Below are positions 51,253-59,148 of a stretch of 64,000 bases of DNA, one piece after another. The notes under the pieces were generated by a model. That model had not been told where the DNA came from and did not search any database. It worked only from the letters and a program-made list of their open reading frames with translations. The stretch spans positions 62,001 through 126,000 of the forward strand of contig JAUNRX010000001.1 in assembly GCA_030539495.1 (NCBI GenBank). The letters run 5' to 3'. Position 1 is the stretch's first letter, and each line of letters opens with the position of its first letter. The DNA is from a bacterium (GTDB lineage: Bacteria; Bacillota; Clostridia; Lachnospirales; Lachnospiraceae). The translations under genes were made by a program, and so were the position numbers.

Positions 51253-53391
51253 CTATTGGACAGTAACTTGAGTCTTTTCAAAAGCATCTAAAGTCTCTTT
51301 GTCTAACTGTACATAGCGAATAGTTATTTGTCTCTCCACATAATCATATGACATGCGAGTAAGAGCTACGGCAACTAGGTACGTATCCTTTTTATTCATA
51401 TCAATTGCAGTACCTTCTGAAGAGGATAATGCATCAATAATTGCTTTTTCCTGTTTTGAGTTTTTTTGATTGATATCAAATGAAAGCGAATACTCCACAT
51501 TATATAGTATACTTGTATTAATAGCATTAATACGGAGACCATAAGTATACTCTTTGGAATCTGTTAATGCTTCTTGTACATGTTTAGAAATCGTAGTATT
51601 ACTGTTCTTGTTTGCCAGGTTAATATATTTCTCGTAGGAGACAGGAAGTATATTTGGATTTAATTTTATACTGCTGCCTAAATATCCGTTAATTCCTTTT
51701 GTTGAAAAATATAAGCGTGGCCATTCATAAGAACCACTGCGGCTTGAGAAGAGGTCTGATGCTAATGGATCTTGGCTTAAGTTAGAGATTTCCTCTTTTA
51801 CCACAGAGTAAAGTTCCTGTAGATCTTCTTTTCTCATATTAACATAGTCAAAATCATCCGTAATTGACAGGTTCTGGCTTTGTATAGTAGGAAGTTCTGT
51901 ATAAAGCTTACTAAAATCGGAGTCTGCAAATACCAGTTCTTTGAGTTTTTTATAATCTGAATTAGATACATTAATATTTCTTGTAACAGTACGAAGTCCA
52001 GTGTGGATCTTCACACGAATTAATTCATGTCCATCAAGGGAACGTCGGTCGTTTAAGGTATCATTTAATGATTTGGAAACAATCTCTCGGATGGTTTCAT
52101 CATTTGTGCGATACGTGTTAAATTTGTTAAGTAAGTAGTCATTTGAATCTGTAACATCGTAAATCGTAGTATCAGAATAGTAACCTAGTAACAAGGTACC
52201 ATTCATTCTAGAGCGGAAGAAACTTTCCTCATTATATGGGGAGAATTCAAATGAGATACTTTTAATCTCATCCTTTTGAGGAGTGAAGGAATATACAATA
52301 TTCTTTCCGAGATAGAGTCCTCCAATTATGCAGACATTAATCAGTGCAACAATTAAAGCACGTGGAGGAATATGAATTAGGTTACGGATACGTTTTGTTG
52401 TAAGTAACTCATACATGCACATTCCGACAAAAATGATCACATACATAGTAACGATATAAAAAATAAATGGTCTGGAAACTTCTTCTCCGGTTACTATACT
52501 GGAGACAATAAATGCAATTGGAAATACCGAAACAGCAGCACCAAGCAAAATACATAGTGTAGATTGCAGACGTTTTCCAAGTGTTGGCTTCATTGCGATT
52601 TCACTAGGTCTTCGCTCAAACAGAATTGCTGCAAGAGTCAAATAAATGAAGCAAAGAACAAGGGTATATAGTAACGGCTTAAAGTTGTACAGATAATAAT
52701 ATGGATTTTCAAAATCTAAAAAAGATTGTACCACTAGGTTACATTTTGTTCCAAAGAGGAACGAATTAGTGGAGATAATTCCGTTACTAAGCATGGATAA
52801 TAGCAGACGAAATGCAAAAATAAATAATCGTGGCAAAAATAAAATAAGTCCTGTAGTAATGATATTAGTAAGTAGTGTACCAGTAACTGCACATGCTACA
52901 CAAATTGCACTCATAACAAGCATTGCTGCCACAAAGATATGTAGTAGTGCAAAGACTAGGGACAGTAAGGAAAGTAGCTGGCCTGCAGCAAAACAGTAAA
53001 TCGCATAGGCGATAATACATGGAGTACCAATACAGATTGCCGTCCATGTAGCAATTGCAGCGCCAAAAGTGATTAATAGGCATTGTCTTTTATGTGGAAT
53101 GGAGTGATAAAAGTCACTGCCGTTTCTTGTTGTCAAAAAGGAGAATGTCTTTAATGTAAAAATAGGTACTACAAATACAATGATTAAAAAGTAAAGAGCG
53201 CTCCACTGAATCGTAAGTGCTTGAAAATAAGAAAGTGTATCAGTGTAGTCACTAGAATCCGTTATCGTATAGCTAAGGGAGAGGATAATTGAGAATACAG
53301 ATAAAAGAGCAAGCATAATAATTGCGACTCCTTTAAGTCCTCGTAATCCTTCTCTATATAAATGTTTATTAAAATATGTTTTCTTGTTCAT
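51253..53391 (-). CDS. ABC transporter permease (YtrC/D-like, DUF6449 type)
   Basis: Membrane protein of 712 residues. About six helices in the first 300 residues include LTTRNGSDFYHSIPHKRQCLL, the conserved cytoplasmic box of YtrC/D-type exporters. A further helix near residue 345 is followed by a large extracytoplasmic domain of about 330 residues (beta-rich, many charged residues), as in proteins labelled DUF6449. It overlaps the ATPase gene and should form an exporter with it; the substrate is unknown. Confidence 0.82.
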   Translation of the reverse strand: MNKKTYFNKHLYREGLRGLKGVAIIMLALLSVFSIILSLSYTITDSSDYTDTLSYFQALTIQWSALYFLIIVFVVPIFTLKTFSFLTTRNGSDFYHSIPHKRQCLLITFGAAIATWTAICIGTPCIIAYAIYCFAAGQLLSLLSLVFALLHIFVAAMLVMSAICVACAVTGTLLTNIITTGLILFLPRLFIFAFRLLLSMLSNGIISTNSFLFGTKCNLVVQSFLDFENPYYYLYNFKPLLYTLVLCFIYLTLAAILFERRPSEIAMKPTLGKRLQSTLCILLGAAVSVFPIAFIVSSIVTGEEVSRPFIFYIVTMYVIIFVGMCMYELLTTKRIRNLIHIPPRALIVALINVCIIGGLYLGKNIVYSFTPQKDEIKSISFEFSPYNEESFFRSRMNGTLLLGYYSDTTIYDVTDSNDYLLNKFNTYRTNDETIREIVSKSLNDTLNDRRSLDGHELIRVKIHTGLRTVTRNINVSNSDYKKLKELVFADSDFSKLYTELPTIQSQNLSITDDFDYVNMRKEDLQELYSVVKEEISNLSQDPLASDLFSSRSGSYEWPRLYFSTKGINGYLGSSIKLNPNILPVSYEKYINLANKNSNTTISKHVQEALTDSKEYTYGLRINAINTSILYNVEYSLSFDINQKNSKQEKAIIDALSSSEGTAIDMNKKDTYLVAVALTRMSYDYVERQITIRYVQLDKETLDAFEKTQVTVQ

Positions 53392-54296
53392 TAAAATTCC
53401 TCCAATGCTTCGCTGAAGTTGTAGCCTAAGGCTTCCATCTCATACATAAATACTTCCTCTAACGTTAACGGAAGTACATCTAATAAAATAGGATTAAGTG
53501 CGTTTAGCATATCAATCGTAGCATCATGATCCCCTTTGATAATCAGGTTGGATACAGAGCCGGACTTCATAAAGTACTTCACATCAAGGTCCTTAAACAG
53601 GCTTGAGTCATATTCATAAGGAAATGCAATCTGTATCTTAAACTGAGAAGTCTTTAAATGATCTACATCATTTTGAAGGACAAGACCGCCTTTATGAAGT
53701 AATGCAAGCTGGTCACAAGTATCTTCTAATTCTCGTAGGGAGTGAGAAGTAATAATGGCAGTAGCTTTGCGTTCTGCTACATCTTCCATAAGGATTCCTT
53801 TGATCAGCTTTCTCATAATAGGATCTAATCCGTCAAACGTTTCATCGAAGATCAAGTAATCTGGCTTAGATGATAGTGCTAGTATAATGGCTACTTGTCG
53901 TTTCATACCTTTGGAAAAACTATGTATATTCTTTTTCTTATCAAGACGAAATGCGTCCGTTAAGAAGTCGAAACGTTCCATGGAAAAGTTACTGTAGATG
54001 CTTTCATATAGTTTGGCCATGCGCACCATGTTGGAACCAGGAAGAAAATAAAGTTCATCCGGTACGAAGGCAATACGTTCTTTGGCAGTTGGATTCTCAT
54101 ATACAGGAAGCTCATCAATAGTGAGTTCACCGTTGTCAGGTTTGTAAATGCCTGTGATTAAACGAAGAAATGTGGATTTACCGGCGCCATTGGAACCAAC
54201 CATGCCGTAAATACAGCCTTTTGGTATCGTACAGGTAACATCATTTAGAGCGGTATAGTCTTCAAAGGTTTTAGTTAAGTGTTCAGCTTTGATCAT
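53391..54296 (-). CDS. ABC transporter ATP-binding protein
   Basis: ATPase of 301 residues. Walker A GSNGAGKSTFLRLI (about residue 40), signature HSFSKGMKRQVAIILAL (about residue 132), Walker B PDYLIFDETFDGLDP and the switch His in ATAIITSHSLREL are present. The start at 54296 follows AAGGAGG directly behind the stop of the repressor gene. It pairs with the overlapping permease gene. Confidence 0.95.
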   Translation of the reverse strand: MIKAEHLTKTFEDYTALNDVTCTIPKGCIYGMVGSNGAGKSTFLRLITGIYKPDNGELTIDELPVYENPTAKERIAFVPDELYFLPGSNMVRMAKLYESIYSNFSMERFDFLTDAFRLDKKKNIHSFSKGMKRQVAIILALSSKPDYLIFDETFDGLDPIMRKLIKGILMEDVAERKATAIITSHSLRELEDTCDQLALLHKGGLVLQNDVDHLKTSQFKIQIAFPYEYDSSLFKDLDVKYFMKSGSVSNLIIKGDHDATIDMLNALNPILLDVLPLTLEEVFMYEMEALGYNFSEALEEF

Positions 54297-54297
54297 A

Positions 54298-54675
54298 TTA
54301 ATCCTCCTTTCCGTCCTCAAAGATCATTTGGACGCATTCTAAAACTTGGGACTTACTAATGCCTGCAAGCTTTAATTGCTTCATTTTTTCTACTAATTCA
54401 ACTAACTCCGATTGTTTTGCTTTCATAATTCGTGATTTCGCCTCCTCATGGATAAAACAGCCTTTTCCTGGAACAGAATAAATGATTCCTCTATTATCGA
54501 GTTCAGAATAAGCCTTTTGTATAGTATTAGGATTGATGCTTAATGTAGCAGACAGATTACGCACTGAGGGTATCTTGTCGCCGGCATTCATAATTCCTGT
54601 TAAGACAAAGTTCTCAAGCTGCGAGATGATTTGTTCATATACAGGTGTCCTGGACATAATGTCTATTTGAAACAT
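54298..54675 (-). CDS. YtrA-type GntR repressor
   Basis: Short GntR protein of 125 residues. A winged helix (PVYEQIISQLENFVLTGIMN, SVRNLSATLSINPNTIQKAYSEL) is followed only by a short dimerising tail of about 40 residues, typical of the YtrA group. It is the first gene of the ABC exporter operon. A perfect palindrome upstream (54689-54721) should be its operator, so it probably represses itself and the exporter. YtrA regulators often respond to cell-wall antibiotics; that is family knowledge. Confidence 0.92.
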   Translation of the reverse strand: MFQIDIMSRTPVYEQIISQLENFVLTGIMNAGDKIPSVRNLSATLSINPNTIQKAYSELDNRGIIYSVPGKGCFIHEEAKSRIMKAKQSELVELVEKMKQLKLAGISKSQVLECVQMIFEDGKED

Positions 54676-54688
54676 ACTCCACCTCCGT

Positions 54689-54721
54689 ATTAAGTGTACT
54701 ATTTGTCGTAGTACACTTAAT
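54689..54721 (-). promoter_or_regulatory. YtrA operator palindrome
   Basis: ATTAAGTGTACTA (54689-54701) and TAGTACACTTAAT (54709-54721) form a perfect 13-bp inverted repeat with a 7-bp spacer, 14 bp upstream of the repressor start. Confidence 0.85.
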
Positions 54722-54782
54722 ATACCCTACAAAAACCTGATTGTCAATCCGGTATTTTGTGATTTTCGTGCAGTCCAAACCG

Positions 54783-54811
54783 TTGACAAAGCAGGGGGAA
54801 TATACTATCAT
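54783..54811 (+). promoter_or_regulatory. Promoter of the ileS T-box transcript
   Basis: TTGACA (54783-54788) and TATCAT (54806-54811) are separated by 17 bp. Confidence 0.8.
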
Positions 54812-54819
54812 TAAAACCA

Positions 54820-55102
54820 ATAAAGCAAAAAACCATGATGGAGACAGTAGAAACCGTAATGAACGGCAAAGCGAACCGGAGACAGTGAGAGTCCGGCCCA
54901 AGTAATCGATTTTGAACATCACTCCTCGGTACTTTACGTACCAGTTGCAGACAGAAAAGAAGTAACCCTTCTAAGTAAGCTAAGCCGGCATTCCACCGTT
55001 ATCAGGAAAACGTATAAAGCCGTATGTTATGGCTCGTATGTAAATAGGTGGTTAGTGAATCCTTTTGTAGTTCATCCTGTTTTCGCAGGTTGGGCTTTTT
55101 TT
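54820..55102 (+). promoter_or_regulatory. T-box leader, isoleucine specific
   Basis: Stem I has an apical CCGGAGACAGTGAGAGTCCGG-like hairpin (about 54877-54897) and a specifier loop TTTGAACATCACTCC with the Ile codon ATC at 54918-54920. The antiterminator has AGG (55046-55048), a bulge TGGTTA (55049-55054) and GTGAA pairing with TTCAT. TGGT can bind the ACCA end of tRNA, but the usual ACCGCG part is missing. The terminator (GTTCATCCTG with CAGGTTGGGC) is followed by seven T residues. Confidence 0.88.
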
Positions 55103-55495
55103 ATTTTATAGGGGATTGCTATGCAATTCCCTATAAAATAAAAAAGGCTTTCTAAAAGACAGAAAGCCACAATGCACACAAACGCTAAAGGAAAATGTCG
55201 CTTGCGCGACAGCGTTTGGCGCAGGCAAAGTGCTAAACGCACTTTGAACTTTTATGCCGCCGGGGCCCCGCATGGGCCAACGGCTTTGGATGAAATCAGG
55301 ATTTCATCCAGGTTAGAAGATAAAAGACTTAAAAGAACAAAAGGAGCAAATCACGACTCCTCGTGCAAGCCTAAAGGACAGGCCTAGAGTCGCGATTTCG
55401 GAATCGCAAAAGCGTCGTTTCACGATTCCGAGTTAAAATGGAAAACTACGTTTTCCATACCTTTCCTTAGCAGGGTTTCGCTTCTTACGAAGCGG
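55101..55495 (+). repeat. Hairpin-rich intergenic element, copy C, between the T-box and ileS
   Basis: About ten consecutive hairpins: 55101-55119 with 55123-55141; 55146-55153 with 55161-55168; 55181-55186/55197-55201 with 55206-55210/55211-55216, enclosing AAAGGAAAATG; CAAAGTGC 55226-55233 with 55239-55246; GGATGAAATC with GATTTCATCC (about 55288-55309); GCGATT-TTCG-AATCGC (about 55392-55407); 55438-55446 with 55450-55458; and GCTTC with GAAGC. The core (55161-55246) is homologous to 38627-38700. No protein-coding frame is supported. It lies in the ileS leader, beyond the T-box terminator. Confidence 0.75.
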
Positions 55496-55590
55496 AAAAA
55501 GATAACAGCCTATTTTTCAATAAATATAACTAAAGTAGATAAAAGTACAGCAATCATGGTAATACTGTAAATATTAAGGAGGCAGATACA

Positions 55591-58500
55591 ATGTACGAAA
55601 AAGTGTCAACGAACCTCAACTTTGTTGAGAGAGAAAAAAACGTCGAAAAATTCTGGGACGACAATCATATCTTCCAAAAGAGTATGGATTCCAGAAAAGA
55701 AGGGGAAACATATACATTTTATGATGGTCCTCCAACTGCAAACGGTAAACCTCATATCGGTCACGTATTAACTCGTGTAATCAAAGATATGATTCCAAGA
55801 TACCGCACAATGAAAGGGTACATGGTACCTAGAAAAGCTGGTTGGGATACTCACGGACTTCCAGTAGAACTTGAAGTTGAAAAATTATTAGGATTAGATG
55901 GAAAAGAACAAATCGAAGAATACGGTTTAGATCCATTTATCACAAAATGTAAAGAATCCGTTTGGAAATACAAAGGCATGTGGGAAGATTTCTCCGGCAC
56001 TGTAGGTTTCTGGGCTGATATGGAACATCCATATGTAACTTACGATAACAACTTTATCGAATCCGAATGGTGGGCATTAAAGCAAATCTGGGAAAAGAAA
56101 TTATTATATAAAGGTTACAAGATCGTACCTTACTGTCCTCGTTGTGGTACTCCACTTTCTTCTCACGAAGTAGCACAAGGCTACAAAGATGTAAAAGAAA
56201 AATCCGCAATCGCTAAATTCCAAGTAACTGGAACAGATAACGAATACTTCTTAGCTTGGACAACAACTCCTTGGACACTTCCAAGTAACGTTGCTCTTTG
56301 TGTTAACCCGAAAGAAACTTATGTAAAAGTAAAAGTTAACGTAGACGAACACAACAATGTTGTAAAAGAAGGCGAAGAAGAAAACGCAGTAAGAGAAGAA
56401 TTCTACTACTTAGCAGAAGCTTTAACATCTGTAATCGATGGTAAATTCGAAGTTGTAGAATCTTACACAGGTAAAGATTTAGAATACAAACAATACACTC
56501 CATTATTTGATTACGCATTCAACAATGCAGACGGAACTGAAGGTAATCCAGGAAACCGTGACAGCGTATACGGCAAGAAAGCATTCTTCGTAACTTGCGC
56601 AGATTACGTTACATTATCCGATGGTACTGGTGTCGTTCATATCGCTCCTGCATTCGGTGAAGACGATGCTCAAGTTGGACGTAACTACGACCTTCCATTC
56701 GTACAATTAGTTGACGAAAAAGGTGAATTAAAAGCAGAAGTAACTGATTTTGCAGGTGTATTCTGTAAGAAAGCAGATGAAGGCGTTCTTAAGAAATTAG
56801 GTCAGGAAAATAAATTATTCAAAGCACTTAAATTCGAACACAGCTACCCATTCTGCTGGAGATGTGATACTCCATTAATCTACTACGCAAGAGAATCTTG
56901 GTTCATCAAGATGACTGCTGTAAAAGATGACTTAATCAGAAATAACAATACAATCAATTGGATTCCAGAAACAATCGGTAAAGGCCGTTTCGGTGACTGG
57001 TTAGAAAACGTTCAAGACTGGGGCGTAAGCCGTAACCGTTACTGGGGAACTCCACTTAACGTTTGGGAATGTGAATGTGGATGCCAACACTCCATCGGAA
57101 GCATTGAGGAATTAAAATCCATGAGTGACAACTGTCCAGACAATATTGAATTACACCGTCCATACATCGATGCTGTAACAATCAAGTGTCCAGACTGTGG
57201 TAAAGAAATGCACCGTGTACCTGAAGTTATCGACTGCTGGTTCGATTCAGGATCCATGCCATTTGCACAACATCATTACCCATTTGAAAACCAAGACTTA
57301 TTTAAACAACAATTCCCTGCAAACTTCATTTCAGAAGCAGTGGATCAAACTAGAGGATGGTTCTACAGCTTACTTGCCATCTCAACATTATTATTCAACG
57401 AAGCACCATACAAAAACGTTATCGTATTAGGTCACGTTCAAGATGAAAATGGTCAAAAGATGAGTAAGTCCAAAGGAAATGCAGTAGATCCTATGGAAGC
57501 ATTACAAACGTATGGCGCAGATGCAATCCGTTGGTACTTCTACATCAACTCAGCTCCATGGTTACCAAACCGTTTCCACGGAAATGCAGTTATGGAAGGA
57601 CAACGTAAGTTCATGGGAACATTATGGAACACGTATGCATTCTTCGTACTATACGCAAACATTGATGAATTCGATGCAACAAAATACACATTAGATTATG
57701 ACAAGCTTCCAGTAATGGATAAATGGTTATTATCTAAGTTAAATACAGTTGTTAAGACAGTAGATGAAAACCTTGCTAACTACAAGATTCCTGAAACTGC
57801 AAGAGCTCTTCAAGAATTCGTAGATGAAATGAGTAACTGGTATGTAAGACGTGGTCGTGAACGTTTCTGGGCTAAAGGCATGGAACAAGATAAGATCAAC
57901 GCTTACATGACATTATACACAGCATTAGTAACAATCTCTAAAGCTGCTGCACCAATGATCCCATTCATGACAGAAGATATCTATCAAAACTTAGTAAGAA
58001 GCATTGATAAGACTGCTCCAGAATCTATCCACTTATGTGACTTCCCAGAAGTAAACGAAGCTTGGATTGATAAGGATCTTGAACGAGATATGGAAGAAGT
58101 TCTTGCAATCGTAGTTCTTGGCCGTGCTTGCCGTAACGGGGCAAACATCAAGAATCGTCAGCCAATCGGAAAAATGTATGTACGTTCCGAAGCAGAAGAA
58201 CTTACTGACTTCTACAAAGACATCATTGCAGATGAATTAAATGTAAAAGATGTAGCATTTACAAGTGACGTAAGAGAATTTACTTCTTACAGCTTCAAAC
58301 CACAACTTCGTACATTAGGTAGAAGATTTGGTAAACAGTTAAATGCATTAAAAGAAGTGTTAGCTAACCTTGATGGAAATACAGCAATGGATGAAATCAA
58401 TGCAACTGGCAAACTTACTATCACATTAGATGGTAACGAAGAAGTTCTTGAAAAAGACGATTTATTAATCGATATGGCTCAAATGCCAGGTTATGAATCC

Positions 58501-58812
58501 ATGTCTGATCGTGGAATCACTGTAGTTCTTGATACAAATCTTTCTGATGAATTAATCGAAGAAGGTTTCGTACTTGAAATCATCAGTAAGATCCAAACAA
58601 TGCGTAAAGATGCAGACTTCGAAGTTATGGATCACATTCAAGTAAGTGTGGAAGGCAACGAACACATTGAAAACGTAATGAAAGCAAACAGCGAATCAAT
58701 TATGTCTAAAGTACTATGCGATGAAATCGTATATGACAAAGCAGATGGTTTCGTAAAAGAATGGAACATCAACGGCGAAGCTGTTAAGATGGGCGTTAAG
58801 AAAGTAAACTAA
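55591..58812 (+). CDS. ileS: Isoleucyl-tRNA synthetase, long type
   Basis: Class I synthetase of 1073 residues, the size of the eukaryote-like group of IleRS. It carries the HIGH motif as GKPHIGHVLTRVIKD (about residue 50), the editing domain (LAWTTTPWTLPSNVA), WVSR-like DWGVSRNRYWGTPL, CWFDSGSMPFAQHHYP and the KMSKS motif in GQKMSKSKGNAVDP (about residue 622). AAGGAGG precedes the ATG. A T-box for Ile lies upstream, separated by a hairpin-rich segment. Codon use is C-ending, like proS. Confidence 0.97.
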   Translation: MYEKVSTNLNFVEREKNVEKFWDDNHIFQKSMDSRKEGETYTFYDGPPTANGKPHIGHVLTRVIKDMIPRYRTMKGYMVPRKAGWDTHGLPVELEVEKLLGLDGKEQIEEYGLDPFITKCKESVWKYKGMWEDFSGTVGFWADMEHPYVTYDNNFIESEWWALKQIWEKKLLYKGYKIVPYCPRCGTPLSSHEVAQGYKDVKEKSAIAKFQVTGTDNEYFLAWTTTPWTLPSNVALCVNPKETYVKVKVNVDEHNNVVKEGEEENAVREEFYYLAEALTSVIDGKFEVVESYTGKDLEYKQYTPLFDYAFNNADGTEGNPGNRDSVYGKKAFFVTCADYVTLSDGTGVVHIAPAFGEDDAQVGRNYDLPFVQLVDEKGELKAEVTDFAGVFCKKADEGVLKKLGQENKLFKALKFEHSYPFCWRCDTPLIYYARESWFIKMTAVKDDLIRNNNTINWIPETIGKGRFGDWLENVQDWGVSRNRYWGTPLNVWECECGCQHSIGSIEELKSMSDNCPDNIELHRPYIDAVTIKCPDCGKEMHRVPEVIDCWFDSGSMPFAQHHYPFENQDLFKQQFPANFISEAVDQTRGWFYSLLAISTLLFNEAPYKNVIVLGHVQDENGQKMSKSKGNAVDPMEALQTYGADAIRWYFYINSAPWLPNRFHGNAVMEGQRKFMGTLWNTYAFFVLYANIDEFDATKYTLDYDKLPVMDKWLLSKLNTVVKTVDENLANYKIPETARALQEFVDEMSNWYVRRGRERFWAKGMEQDKINAYMTLYTALVTISKAAAPMIPFMTEDIYQNLVRSIDKTAPESIHLCDFPEVNEAWIDKDLERDMEEVLAIVVLGRACRNGANIKNRQPIGKMYVRSEAEELTDFYKDIIADELNVKDVAFTSDVREFTSYSFKPQLRTLGRRFGKQLNALKEVLANLDGNTAMDEINATGKLTITLDGNEEVLEKDDLLIDMAQMPGYESMSDRGITVVLDTNLSDELIEEGFVLEIISKIQTMRKDADFEVMDHIQVSVEGNEHIENVMKANSESIMSKVLCDEIVYDKADGFVKEWNINGEAVKMGVKKVN

Positions 58813-58827
58813 GATCGATAAAAAGAT

Positions 58828-58870
58828 AGTAAAGGCAGATACTTATGACAAGATAAGTATCTGCCTTTTT
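58828..58870 (+). terminator. Intrinsic terminator of ileS
   Basis: AAAGGCAGATACTTA pairs perfectly with TAAGTATCTGCCTTT, followed by TT and further T residues. Confidence 0.92.
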
Positions 58871-59148
58871 CTGTTTAGAAAACAAGTATATCATAATGAC
58901 ATTAACAGATGTTATAGATGATTCGCAAGCTACATGAAATACTAATGAGGATTTATCAGAAAACAAGTATAATTGTACGACTTTTATGAATAGTATTATA
59001 TTAACGATAAAAGGGTATGGTGACGTTGGTATTGTTATACAAGTTCGCCCAAATATATTAAAAAACTTTTAGAGACATTATGTATAGGAAAGGTTCAAAA
59101 AATGGTATATAATGGTATTGCAATTACCGTTGGTTGGGAGGGCTATTT
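58871..59148 (+). other. Intergenic region before glgP
   Basis: About 280 bp of AT-rich DNA with no supported gene. A perfect TATAAT at 59108-59113 could be the glgP -10 box, but no good -35 is present, so another sigma factor or an activator may be involved. Confidence 0.4.

Noticed and set aside
54635..54922. A minus-strand frame upstream of the YtrA-type repressor
   Set aside because: It overlaps the operator palindrome, the ileS promoter and the Ile T-box; no domain was recognised.
55172..55387. A possible 71-residue protein inside the hairpin region before ileS
   Set aside because: It spans several perfect hairpins, resembles no protein I know and lacks a ribosome site; the region is better explained as structured RNA or repeat.
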